Below are positions 1 to 9,500 of a stretch of DNA of 43,489 nt, piece by piece. The notes under the pieces are model-generated. The model did not search any database, was not told where the DNA came from, and saw nothing but the letters and a program-made list of their open reading frames with translations. The stretch covers positions 1 through 43,489 of the forward strand of contig JANSXF010000034.1 in the NCBI GenBank assembly GCA_024743095.1. The letters are read 5' to 3'. The DNA is from Flavobacteriaceae bacterium (GTDB taxonomy: Bacteria; Bacteroidota; Bacteroidia; Flavobacteriales; Flavobacteriaceae). The first letter of the stretch is position 1. Each line of letters opens with the position of its first letter. Position numbers and translations under genes: made by a program.

Positions 1-112
1 TATTTCACTGACCGACAAAACGAATCTTCGCGACCTTTTTACAAAAACTAAATTTCAATATGACAAAGAACGAAATAGTCTTAATGGGCAAAATTTATTT
101 AATTTTTAATCC

Positions 113-131
113 GTCCCAATTTTTATGGGAC
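113..131. repeat. Small perfect hairpin downstream of the minus-strand copper operon
   Basis: Six-base arms GTCCCA and TGGGAC flank a 7-base A/T loop. It lies 46 bp past the stop codon of the last gene of the minus-strand operon, where a terminator would be expected. No T-run follows on either strand, so a rho-independent terminator is only a weak reading. Nothing else was found in bases 1-176. Confidence 0.3.
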
Positions 132-176
132 ACTAGTGAAACCAGAAAGATTCCAAAACTTAAGGAAGGGGATTAT

Positions 177-731
177 CTAATTAATAGTCTTTTTTACTTT
201 ACCACATTTAAGCATCTTACTGCCATAATATGGGTTTCTCACTTGGTCACTGCTACTCAACCAAGAGCTACCACCATCATACATTGGGCAAAACTGCTCG
301 TACAGCGTGTTTTTTGTACCTGTAATTGCTATCAAATCTGACATATCCTTACTTAAGGTTTTAAAATGCTCTCTTTGATGGCCCATATCACTTTTTGCAA
401 TATGTTCGGCGTGCTCTGTGGCATCTTCAATTATGTCAGCTAATTCTTTTTGTTCTTCTGCCGTATACTTTGAAGCATCAAAGGCTTTTAGTGAAGCGGC
501 CAATTTAGAGCCTTCTTGGGCTGCCTTTTTGGTATCATCTGCAACCAAGGCATCCTTTAGGTTGAAGTAATCATTTAATATTGCTTCAGCCTTTGTATCA
601 CTATTCATATTCATCATTTTACTATGGTCCATTTTACTATGGTCCATTTTCATTTTTTCCTTTTCCTGTGCATTGGTAAAAGAAACTGCTAACAATAGCA
701 TTGTTGCGATACTCATTTTTAAATTTTTCAT
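177..731 (-). CDS. DUF3347 domain-containing secreted protein (copper locus)
   Basis: The 184-residue product starts with a signal peptide (about residues 1-21, cut after TNA). A short metal-ligand-like stretch [11 protein letters not shown] follows at about 28-38. The DUF3347 domain covers the rest, recognisable by [12 protein letters not shown] near the start and [16 protein letters not shown] and [13 protein letters not shown] near the end. DUF3347 proteins are periplasmic and common in Bacteroidota copper/silver efflux loci; their biochemical role is not settled, and metal binding through Met, His and Cys is likely. It is the last gene of the minus-strand operon. A second DUF3347 domain is encoded two genes upstream (C-terminal half of 1210-2379) and is clearly paralogous. 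The start is preceded by AATAAAA, the usual AT-rich leader. Confidence 0.85.
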   Translation of the reverse strand: MKNLKMSIATMLLLAVSFTNAQEKEKMKMDHSKMDHSKMMNMNSDTKAEAILNDYFNLKDALVADDTKKAAQEGSKLAASLKAFDASKYTAEEQKELADIIEDATEHAEHIAKSDMGHQREHFKTLSKDMSDLIAITGTKNTLYEQFCPMYDGGSSWLSSSDQVRNPYYGSKMLKCGKVKKTIN

Positions 732-756
732 TTTTATTGTTTTTAATTGTTATTGT

Positions 757-1209
757 TTATATACTATCTTTTAATTGTTCTATCCAACGGATTAGTTCCT
801 GTTTTTCAGCTTCAGAAAAGCTTGCGTCTTTATGAATCAAAGTGTAAGAATATAAAGGCATTTCGTCACTTTCAATCTGTTTGATGATTGACCTTAACTT
901 GCTCTTTTTTCTTCTGTTTGATAACGAATCCCATTCATTAAAATTCAATTCAGCCTTGCCTTCTTTTATATGGTCTTCCAGAAACCAAGCAACAGGCTGA
1001 ACTTGGTTATACCAAGGGTATTGCGTATTATTGCTGTGACAATCATAGCAGGATACCTGTAACTTTTTTTGAATATTCTCTGGCACATTATTGACCAACA
1101 TAAAATCGGTGGAAGGAACAGAATCACTTTGGTTGCGCGTTGTGGGCATAAATTGAATCCCCACAAACGCTACCAATAACACAATCGCTATGATTTTTAC
1201 TACTTTCAT
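757..1209 (-). CDS. Haem-binding domain (Haem_bd) membrane-anchored protein with CxxCH
   Basis: The 150-residue product has an N-terminal hydrophobic anchor or signal (about residues 4-21). A c-type haem motif CYDCH lies at about residues 54-58, followed by the typical NTQYPWYNQVQP and ARFL-like segment (here VAWFLEDHIKEG). These match the Bacteroidota Haem_bd family. The protein is probably a small periplasmic c-type cytochrome or haem carrier. Its ATG follows directly on the TAA stop of the gene before it (1210), so translation is probably coupled. It lies between two DUF3347 genes, which suggests a redox or metal-handling role with them. The direct electron partner is unknown. Confidence 0.8.
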   Translation of the reverse strand: MKVVKIIAIVLLVAFVGIQFMPTTRNQSDSVPSTDFMLVNNVPENIQKKLQVSCYDCHSNNTQYPWYNQVQPVAWFLEDHIKEGKAELNFNEWDSLSNRRKKSKLRSIIKQIESDEMPLYSYTLIHKDASFSEAEKQELIRWIEQLKDSI

Positions 1210-2379
1210 TTAGTTAATTTCTCGCTGTACTTTACCGCATTTCAACATTTTGTCACCGAAATAAGGGTTTCTAATTTCTTCGTTCATACTAAGCCAAGCA
1301 CCACCCTTATTGTTATCATACATTGGGCAAAATTGCTCGTATATTTTCATCTCTGTTCCAGTAATGGCAACCATATCTGTTACATCCTTACTTAAAATTT
1401 TAAAGTGCTCTCGTTGGTGTGCTATATCACTTTCTGCAATATGTTCTGCATGTTCTACAGCATCCTCAACAATGTCCTTTAAATCAGATTGCTGGGCATC
1501 GGTATATTTTGAAATGTCAAGCTTGCCTAAGGATGTTGCGAGGATTGCACCCAACTCTTTGGCTTTGGCATTATCATCTGCTACCAAGGCATCTTTTAAG
1601 TTGAAATAGTCATTTAAGACTGCTTGAGAATCTCCATCTCCATTCATTGCCATTTCCATATCCTCACCATCGTGGTTCATTTTTGAATGGTCATCATCAG
1701 CACTCGTTTCAGAATGTGTAGTGTTCTCTGTTTTCGCATCTTTACAAGACACCGCTGTTAAGGTTATAAATGCTATTGCAACTGTACCTAATGTTAATTT
1801 TAATTGTTTCATCTTCTCTATTGTTTTTAAGTGTTTTACTTGATTTAATTTTCTTTTTTTTAATATTAATTTCTTACTTAGACTAAAAATAATTATTGGC
1901 AATATTGTGAATTGAAGAACTGGCGAAACGCCTGCTTTTACTATTGGGATTAAGGGCATAGATTCGGCATACAACCAATCCTCTCTGTTAATATGCCAGA
2001 TTTCTACAAGTGTTGAACTTAATGCTCCTACAAGCATTAGCAAAAGAACATTTGAAAAACTAAGTTTTTCAATCCAATACACATTTCTGAGTACCAGGCT
2101 AAAGACAAAGAAAAGTAACAGAAGGGTCAACATATCGGTTATTGAAGCCAATGTACAAAGCGAGATATGACTGAAATCATACTTAAATCCTTGATATAAT
2201 GGCCCGTGAGCTAACTCCCAAATAAGGTTTAAAGCAAAACCTACTAAAGCTATGGTTGTAATCATCCGTTTGTAGTTTGACGTATCGGCAACTTTTTTAT
2301 AAAAATGGATATATAAAATACTCACCAATACAAGTGAAAATATTGGGATAATTAATATTCCTGGACTTAGTGCTAACAT
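1210..2379 (-). CDS. Multi-pass membrane protein fused in frame to a DUF3347 lipoprotein
   Basis: This is a single 389-residue frame with two unlike halves. Residues 1 to about 180 are hydrophobic with five or six membrane segments and a NLIWELAHGPLYQ motif; I do not recognise this family. From residue 190 a complete lipoprotein begins: a signal ending in the lipobox TAVSC, a His/Asp/Met-rich linker (DDDHSKMNHDGEDMEM), then DUF3347 ([37 protein letters not shown]). An independent start for the second half exists at 1812 (MKQLKLTLG), preceded by AGAGAAG. The linker between the halves reads like an intergenic leader (AACACTTAAAAACAATAG). I infer either two coupled genes whose first stop codon was lost, or a recent fusion. 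The C-terminal half is a paralogue of the product of 177-731. Confidence 0.7.
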   Translation of the reverse strand: MLALSPGILIIPIFSLVLVSILYIHFYKKVADTSNYKRMITTIALVGFALNLIWELAHGPLYQGFKYDFSHISLCTLASITDMLTLLLLFFVFSLVLRNVYWIEKLSFSNVLLLMLVGALSSTLVEIWHINREDWLYAESMPLIPIVKAGVSPVLQFTILPIIIFSLSKKLILKKRKLNQVKHLKTIEKMKQLKLTLGTVAIAFITLTAVSCKDAKTENTTHSETSADDDHSKMNHDGEDMEMAMNGDGDSQAVLNDYFNLKDALVADDNAKAKELGAILATSLGKLDISKYTDAQQSDLKDIVEDAVEHAEHIAESDIAHQREHFKILSKDVTDMVAITGTEMKIYEQFCPMYDNNKGGAWLSMNEEIRNPYFGDKMLKCGKVQREIN

Positions 2380-2438
2380 TTATTCTATATCTTTATGTTA
2401 CAGTGCATTTCTGTTTATTATTACCTATAACCCTATAA

Positions 2439-2825
2439 TTATAGCTTTTCAATTACGTTATCCAGTTTAGAGGATATTTCATTGGCAATTTCATTTAGCT
2501 TTTCGTTTTCTACTGCCTGCATTGAAGCCATTGGATTTACGGCTGCAACTTCAATGACGCCAGCTTCAATTTCCTGGACTATAACATTACAAGGCAGCAT
2601 TGTTCCAATTTTATCTTCTGCAAGCAAACCTCTATGAGCATAGGGCGGATTACACGCTCCTAAAATTCTATACTTCTTGAAATCGACATCCAGTTTCTTT
2701 TTTAATGTTTCCTTGATATCAATCTCTGTTAGGATACCAAAGCCTTCTTCTTTTAATTCTTGTGTGACTCTATCAATAACCTCTTCAAAAGTTCCATTAA
2801 TGGTTTTGTTGAAATAATAGTTCAT
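2439..2825 (-). CDS. DUF302 domain-containing protein
   Basis: The 128-residue cytosolic-looking protein starts at MNYYFNKTI. The upstream in-frame extension to 2984 crosses the broken SHOCT gene and is not part of it, and the leader AAAAATATG fits a flavobacterial start. The DUF302 signature is clear: FEEVIDRVTQELKEEGFGILTEIDI, then LGACNPPYAHRGLLAEDKIGTMLPCNV. The domain is widespread in copper and arsenic resistance operons and forms a small alpha/beta fold. Its Cys residues in GACNPP and LPCNV could bind metal, but the function is unproven. It lies between the multicopper oxidase/SHOCT genes and the membrane-DUF3347 gene. Confidence 0.85.
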   Translation of the reverse strand: MNYYFNKTINGTFEEVIDRVTQELKEEGFGILTEIDIKETLKKKLDVDFKKYRILGACNPPYAHRGLLAEDKIGTMLPCNVIVQEIEAGVIEVAAVNPMASMQAVENEKLNEIANEISSKLDNVIEKL

Positions 2826-2829
2826 ATTT

Positions 2830-3018
2830 TTATTTTTTAGAATTAATGACTCGTTTTCTTTCTTCATATTATTCCTTGGTGATTTCACCATTGGCATACC
2901 GTCTGCCCAAAATTTCCTCAGGACTTTCTTTCTTGAGTATTTTGCTTCCGTTTTTTCCTGCATATAGGATAATCCCCAAGACAATTACTCCTAATACTAT
3001 AATCCACGTATACATCAT
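2830..3018 (-). pseudogene. SHOCT domain membrane peptide, interrupted by a premature TAA
   Basis: Read from ATG at 3018, the frame gives one membrane helix (MMYTWIIVLGVIVLGIILY) and then the start of a SHOCT domain (ESPEEILGRRYANGEITKE). It stops at a TAA at 2871-2869. Reading on in the same frame gives YEERKRVINSKK and a second stop at 2832-2830, exactly the missing SHOCT end. The family normally has Glu at the stop position, so a single GAA-to-TAA change explains the break. The intact relative at 15483 has the matching end EEFEESKKILK. The truncated 49-residue peptide may still be made. It is too short and too overlapped to appear as a long open frame. Confidence 0.7.
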
Positions 3019-3036
3019 AACTTTATCTTTTAATTA

Positions 3037-5334
3037 TTAAAATCTGGCTGTTAATCCACCGCCCCAACCATATCGGTTATTATAATTTCCTTGTATTGAA
3101 AAATTTCTTGAAAGGATATATGAAGCTCCTACCAACCATTGGGTCTCACTTTCATAAGAATTGTTGTTTTCCAAATCGTTTACCCAGCCAAAATCAATTC
3201 TGTATTCATATTCTCCCTCTAAAAAAACTCTTGGGAAAATCAATAACTCTCTGTCCAGACGTATTCTTGGGCGTAATTGGTGGTCTATACTCACATCTAC
3301 ATTAAATCGGTAAGGTGTAAAGTATTTAACCCCAACCAGTCCAACGGTATTGAACTCATCGTACGAATTCGGAATTTCAGTTTCGGTATTTACTCCTACA
3401 TAAACACGTACCCAATCATTGAGGTACCTATTGTAATTTACTTCCGCTTCAAGGTTTTGGTCGTAGTCCAACTCTGCTCTCAAACCAAATTCATTGCGGA
3501 TATTACTTGTTGTTAGAAAAAGTTCTGAAAAATTAGAACCTAATCGAGCCATTCCCCAGGAATAATAGTGGTCAGTCTCATCAATTAGTTTTTGAACTGG
3601 ATAATCTGCCATTCTTTTGTCCCTTGGTGTGTCATAACTAAATACGCGTGCCATACCACCCATCATATGATACAGTATGTGACAGTGGAAGAACCAATCG
3701 CCATACTCTTCGTTATAAAATTCGATTACAACTTTCTGCATCGGCGGCACATTAACGGTATGCTTTAACGGGGAACGTTTTCCATTTTCGTTAATCACCC
3801 TAAAGTAATGCCCGTGAAGGTGCATTGGGTGGTGCATCATTGTCAGGTTATTGAGCGTAATTCTTGTTACCTCGCCACCCTTGATTTTTATTTTATCAGT
3901 TTCCGATAAGGGTACACCGTTCATACTCCAGACGTAACGCTGCATATTTCCAGTTAGGTTCAATAAAATGTCATTTACTGGTAAATCTGCTTTATATGTG
4001 GTGTTTTCTTTTGCCTTTAAAAAATCATAGTTGAAATAGGTCTTTCGGGTGTTGTAATCAAATGAAGAAGTGTCTTTTTGCATCATTTGGTCATTATGGT
4101 TCATATGGTCATCCATATTCATTTTATCATTCATTGCGCCATCCTTCATAGACATATTATCGTTCATATTCATTTGCCCATCTTTCATATCCATCTTCAT
4201 CCCGTACTTCTGCATCAAAACTTTGGGTGTATTTTTATTTTTGTTGCCTACCATAGAAGGAGCTCCCATTTTCATATCCATTTTAGCCATTTGCTTCATC
4301 ATTTCCACTTTATCTGGTCTGTCAATTCTTTCTGCGGGATAAAGTGTTCCTTGTCCTATACGTAAAGAGGTATCCCCAGAACCATCTTGTGCCGTGGCAG
4401 TAATTTCTACTGTACCTTCTGGAATGGTGACAATTACATCGTAGGTTTCAGCAATACCGAAAAGGAAGCGACTTTTTGATATAGGTTCCACATCAATACC
4501 GTCACTTGAAACAATCATTGGGTTACCCCCTCCGAAATCCATCCAATAATATGTAGATGCCGATGCATTGATAAAACGAAGCCTTACTTTTTCACCTGGT
4601 AGAAATTCTGGATAGTCTGCTTGTTTTTTACCATTTGTTAAAAATGCAGGGTAGTAGATATCTGCAATATCTGCGCCTTCCATACGGTCTCGCCAAAATT
4701 TGAACTGTGCTCCCAGAGCACCTTCTTTAATTACCCTACTCAACGGTACTGCTGTACCCTTTTTAACTTGATACCACTCGTTACCCCTCTTTAAGTTACG
4801 TAGTACATTCATTGGTTTTTCATTGGTCCAATCAGACAATACCACTACCAAATCTTTATCATAATCCAATGTTTTTTCTTTAGGCTGAATGATTATGGAG
4901 CCATACACACCCTTTTGCTCTTGTAACATTGTGTGTGAATGATACCAATAGGTTCCAGACTGATTGATTGGAATTCTGTATTGGAATGTCTCCCCTGGTT
5001 CAATAGGTGGTGTTGTTAAATATGGAACACCGTCATAGAAATTTGGAAGTATTAATCCGTGCCAATGCACTGATGTTTCCTCATCCATTTTATTAGTCAC
5101 ATTGATTATGGCAAGGTCTCCCTCGGTAAATTCCAAGACTGGACCAGGAATTTGGCCGTTTATGGTCATTGCATTGGCCGTTACGCCTCCAAGGGTCATC
5201 TCCTTTTGTTCTAGGGTAAGGTTATACTCTTTGACGGGTCGTCCTTCTTCTTTCCTGTCATCACCATTTGTGCCTACCTGGGCAAAAGTGAATGAGGTAA
5301 ATAATAATAAGGTGATTGTTTTTAGTGTCTTCAT
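3037..5334 (-). CDS. copA: Multicopper oxidase CopA fused to a CopB-like outer-membrane domain
   Basis: The 765-residue product has a signal peptide (1-18, ...TFA|Q). Cupredoxin domains carry all four copper-ligand motifs: HWH at 90-92, HSH at 132-134, HPMHLHGH at 502-509 and HCHILYHMMGGM at 550-561. A Met-rich insert at about 345-417 (repeats such as KMDMKMG, MNDNMSMKDG, DHMNHNDQMM) is typical of cuprous oxidases that bind Cu(I). After about residue 588 the sequence (HYYSWGMARLGSNFSELFL...) matches CopB-type beta-barrel proteins, so CopA and CopB are one polypeptide, as is often seen in Bacteroidota. The likely role is oxidation of periplasmic Cu(I) to Cu(II). It lies 2 bp downstream of the TolC gene in the same operon. 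Confidence 0.9.
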   Translation of the reverse strand: MKTLKTITLLLFTSFTFAQVGTNGDDRKEEGRPVKEYNLTLEQKEMTLGGVTANAMTINGQIPGPVLEFTEGDLAIINVTNKMDEETSVHWHGLILPNFYDGVPYLTTPPIEPGETFQYRIPINQSGTYWYHSHTMLQEQKGVYGSIIIQPKEKTLDYDKDLVVVLSDWTNEKPMNVLRNLKRGNEWYQVKKGTAVPLSRVIKEGALGAQFKFWRDRMEGADIADIYYPAFLTNGKKQADYPEFLPGEKVRLRFINASASTYYWMDFGGGNPMIVSSDGIDVEPISKSRFLFGIAETYDVIVTIPEGTVEITATAQDGSGDTSLRIGQGTLYPAERIDRPDKVEMMKQMAKMDMKMGAPSMVGNKNKNTPKVLMQKYGMKMDMKDGQMNMNDNMSMKDGAMNDKMNMDDHMNHNDQMMQKDTSSFDYNTRKTYFNYDFLKAKENTTYKADLPVNDILLNLTGNMQRYVWSMNGVPLSETDKIKIKGGEVTRITLNNLTMMHHPMHLHGHYFRVINENGKRSPLKHTVNVPPMQKVVIEFYNEEYGDWFFHCHILYHMMGGMARVFSYDTPRDKRMADYPVQKLIDETDHYYSWGMARLGSNFSELFLTTSNIRNEFGLRAELDYDQNLEAEVNYNRYLNDWVRVYVGVNTETEIPNSYDEFNTVGLVGVKYFTPYRFNVDVSIDHQLRPRIRLDRELLIFPRVFLEGEYEYRIDFGWVNDLENNNSYESETQWLVGASYILSRNFSIQGNYNNRYGWGGGLTARF

Positions 5335-5336
5335 AA

Positions 5337-6554
5337 TTAATTACTTAAGTAGTTTATTATTGCTGACTGGATATAATAACTTTTGACCGATTCAATAAGG
5401 TTTACTTGAAACTTCAATTGTAATTCTTGTACGTCTAACACGTCATTAAAATTGATAGTACCTGTCTCATAATTTTTTATCAATATTTCTTCGGCATCAT
5501 TTGCCTGTTTTAAATTATCGGTTTGTACATTAAATTTAATCCTCGTAGCATTTCTGTTATGTTGGGCTTGTGCCAAAAGCGTTTCAAGTTTGTTCAACCT
5601 GTCTTCCTTTTGAGATTTAATTTCCAATTGTCTTAATTCATTTTGCTTTGTGACAGATTTATACTTGTTATTAAATATTGGAATTGAGATAGATACCATC
5701 GGCATTACAATGTCTTTTCCGTTGTCAACAAAATTCATATCAGGACGTTCAGAAACTGGTACATAATCCAAACCAAAACCTATATTAGGTGCACTTTCTT
5801 TTTGGTTTAACAACTCCGATTGTTCAACCGATTCAAATAGCTTATCATACTTTATGAGTTCTGGGTTTAACTGAAGGTTTTCAGTTAAGATTAAAGCATC
5901 CTCATCTGGAATAAACATCTCTTCAACTACGGTTACTGCAATATCCTCATCCCGATTTAAAAGATTGTTGAAAGCTGTTTGTTCTGCCAAATAATCTTGC
6001 TCCAATACTTCTTTTTGCTGTACAAGTTCGTTTTGCCGAATCTGTAACCGCAGCACATCCACAGCAGATGCCTTACCAACTTCTACTGACGTCAACGCCA
6101 AACGCTCATAGGTTTCTAAAAGCTCAATATTTTTATCAAGCACCAATTGTTTTGCTCTGATGGCGTATAGCTCGTAATAAGATTGAGAAACTGCAAGTGC
6201 AAGTTTTCGCTTTGCAATCGCAATATCTACATATTGAGTTTCTGCCATTGAACTGGCATAATTTTCCCTTGCGGTAATAGTTCCAAACCAAGGCAGCATT
6301 TGTGATACCGAAAAGCGAGCACGTTGTGCACCTGTTCGGGTTTCGGGTTCGCTTACAAAATAACCTACTCCCACAACGGTATTTGGCAACCAATCTGCTT
6401 CATTAACTTTTTCTTCAGCTATATTATACCGCAATTCAAAAGCTTGAATCTCTGGATTATTCTTCTCAGCTTCCTGAATGTACGTTGTCAAATCTTGTGC
6501 ATTCGTTTTGGCTAAAGCAAAAAAAGCAAGTACTATTACAATTACATATCTCAT
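5337..6554 (-). CDS. TolC-family outer-membrane efflux channel (CusC/CzcC-like)
   Basis: The 405-residue product has a signal peptide (about 1-19, ...KTNAQ) and two alpha-helical OEP repeats, each rich in long coiled helices (for example LAVSQSYYELYAIRAKQLVLDKNIELLETYERL and YETGTINFNDVLDVQELQLKFQVNLIESVKSYY). This is the outer-membrane duct of an RND heavy-metal efflux pump. Its start overlaps the end of the CusA gene by 4 bp (ATGA), so the two are translationally coupled. It should work with the RND protein encoded just upstream, but an adaptor gene is missing between them. Confidence 0.88.
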   Translation of the reverse strand: MRYVIVIVLAFFALAKTNAQDLTTYIQEAEKNNPEIQAFELRYNIAEEKVNEADWLPNTVVGVGYFVSEPETRTGAQRARFSVSQMLPWFGTITARENYASSMAETQYVDIAIAKRKLALAVSQSYYELYAIRAKQLVLDKNIELLETYERLALTSVEVGKASAVDVLRLQIRQNELVQQKEVLEQDYLAEQTAFNNLLNRDEDIAVTVVEEMFIPDEDALILTENLQLNPELIKYDKLFESVEQSELLNQKESAPNIGFGLDYVPVSERPDMNFVDNGKDIVMPMVSISIPIFNNKYKSVTKQNELRQLEIKSQKEDRLNKLETLLAQAQHNRNATRIKFNVQTDNLKQANDAEEILIKNYETGTINFNDVLDVQELQLKFQVNLIESVKSYYIQSAIINYLSN

Positions 6555-9500
6555 TTTGTAGCTCTTTTTAATTGAAATTCGTGTTTCCAGCTAAATAATA
6601 CTGGTACAACAAATAGGGTTATAAGCGCAATTAACATTCCTCCAAAGGATGGAATTGCCATCGGAATCATAATATCACTACCTCGACCTGTTGATGTGAG
6701 TACAGGTAGTAAAGCAAGAATCGTGGTTGCCGTTGTCATTAAACAAGGTCGAATACGTTTTTCTCCTGCTTCGACTACGGATGCTCTAACCCCAGTTTTA
6801 TCTGTTGGTTTGTTTTTATCAAATGTTTGAGTGAGATAAGTTGCCATTACCACACCATCATCTGTTGCAATACCAAACAGGGCAATAAAGCCCACCCACA
6901 CAGCTACACTTAAATTTATAGTGTGCATTTGGAACAGGTCTCGCAGGTTTTCTCCGAAAAAACTAAAATTCAGGAACCAATCCTGTCCATAACCCCAAAT
7001 CATTAAGAACCCACCTGCAAAGGCTACGGCAATACCAGTAAATACCATTAGCGATGTACTTACCGAACGAAACTGAAAATAAAGAATTAGGAATATGATA
7101 ATGAGAGCTAATGGTACTACAACACTTAAAGTTTTTTCAGCCCTTAATTGGTTCTCATACGTTCCTGTAAATCGGTAGTTGATTCCTTTTGGCACAATTA
7201 ACTCGCCGTCATCAATCTTTTGCTGAATTAGGGCTTGGGCATTCTCCACTACATCAACCTCTGCATAACCGTCCAGCTTATCAAAAAGCACATAGCCAAC
7301 TAAAAAAGTGTCCTCACTTTTAATGACCTGAGGCCCTTGTTCGTATCTTATAGTAGCCAACTCACTTAACGGAACTGGACTTCCTTTTTCTACAGGCACA
7401 TAAATATCTTTTAAATCGTTTGGATTTGCGCGTAATTCTCTGGGGTAGCGCACACGAATACCATAACGCTCCCTACCTTCTACTGTTTGCGAAAGCACCA
7501 TACCACCTACAGAAACCTGTATAACTTGCTGTACTTGCTCTATGGTTATGCCATAGCGCGCAAGTCGTTCTCTATCAATATCAATAAGTAAATAAGGTTT
7601 CCCCACAATACGGTCGGCAAAAACTGCTTCATCCTTTACACCCTCTGCTTGTTTTAAGATATCTTCCAATTGTACCCCAAACGCCTCAATTTCTTTTAAA
7701 TCCTGTCCTTTCACCTTAATGCCCATAGGTGCTCGCATACCAGTCTGTAGCATCACCAAGCGTGTTTCTATGGGTTGTAGCTTTGGTGCTGAAGTAACAC
7801 CTGGAAGCTTTGTAACCCTTACGATTTCTTTCCAAATATCGTCTGGCGATTCAATTTCAGGTCGCCAATTTCTAAAGTACTCTCCATCGTCATCTGGAAT
7901 GAGCTGTGAACTTGTCACAGAGAATGGGTCTGTAATTTTTGAGGCTTTATAGTCATCATCTTCTACTTCAATTTCGCTATTAGGGTTGGTTACTAAACTG
8001 CCATCCTTTAAAACAAATAAGCCGTCTTCGTTTACCTTAAAGCGTTGTCTTTTGCGATTTTCATTTAAAATATATTCAGATTTATATTGAATAACATTCT
8101 CATACATCGATAACGGTGCAGGGTCTAATGCTGATTCTGTACGCCCAGATTTACCGACTACGGTTTCAATTTCTGGAATGCTCGCAACGGCCATATCGAG
8201 TTGCTGTAGGACGCGTTTATTTTCCTCCACACCTGCGTGTGGCATTGAAGTGGGCATTAACAGGAATGAACCCTCATTGAGTGAAGGCATAAACTCTTTA
8301 CCAGTATTACGCATAATCATCACTCCAAAAATTACAATGGCAGTTGGTATCGAAAGAAATAACAGCTTATTGCGCAATGCCCAATTTAAAATTCGAACAT
8401 AATAATTTCTAAAAAGTGTAAATACACCCAAAAGACCAAAACAGATAAGACCAACGAAGATTAAGTTTATAAGGATACTTCTATCTACTCCCAGTGGTCT
8501 CCAATATTCCGCCAATAGGAATATGATAGCAAAAGCCGAAACAAATATATTGATGATGTTGGCGCGTTTTGACGTAATCTTTTCCTTTAGTGAAAGGAAG
8601 CCAACAACGCCAAATGCAACTAATATTAATCCAAGCGGATAGCCTAAAATTAAAGATAAAACGCCAAAAACAATCAATGCTCCATTTAGCATATAACTAA
8701 AAGAAGTTTTTAAATTTCTCTTTTTAAATAAATAGGCCGCAAATGGTGGAATTAAAAATAGGGCAACAATAAGAGATGCGGTGAGTGCTGCCGTTTTTGT
8801 AAATGCCAATGGCCTAAACAATTTCCCTTCTGCACCAATCATAGTAAATACAGGAATGAAACTAATAATAGTGGTCATTACTGCCGTTAAGATGGCGCCA
8901 GAAACTTCGGCAGTCGCATTATAAACTACCGTATTCATAGGTAGCTTTTTTTCATTTTCATCAATATGCCGCAAGACATTTTCCGAAAGGATAACGCCCA
9001 CATCGACCATTGTTCCAATAGCAATTGCAATACCAGATAAGGCGACAATATTTGCATCTACATTGAACAGTTTCATAGAAATAAAGACCATCAAAACCGC
9101 AACAGGCAATAATCCGGAAATCAATACGGAAGCCCTTAAATTGAAGACCATTATGATAATCACAAAAATGGTTATCAATATCTCTAAAGTTAGCGCTTCA
9201 TCAAGTGTGCCCAAGGTTTCTTGGATTAGTTCTGTTCTGTCATAAAAGGGTACGATGGTTAATTGCGAAGTCCTCCCATCGCTTAATGTTTTTGATGGAA
9301 GCCCAGAACTTAACTCGTTTATTTTTTCTTTAACATTGTTGATGACTTCCATAGGATTGGCCCCATAACGAGCCACTACAACACCACCAACAACCTCGGC
9401 TCCTTCCTTGTCCAATAAGCCTCTTCTTGTAGCAGGACCGTGTGTTACTTTCGCAATATCCTTTATACGGATGGATGTAAAATCTTTTGAAGTAACTACC

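Noticed and set aside
60..341. Plus-strand open frame of 93 codons
   Set aside because: It overlaps the well-supported DUF3347 gene on the other strand, has no family resemblance and no upstream signals.
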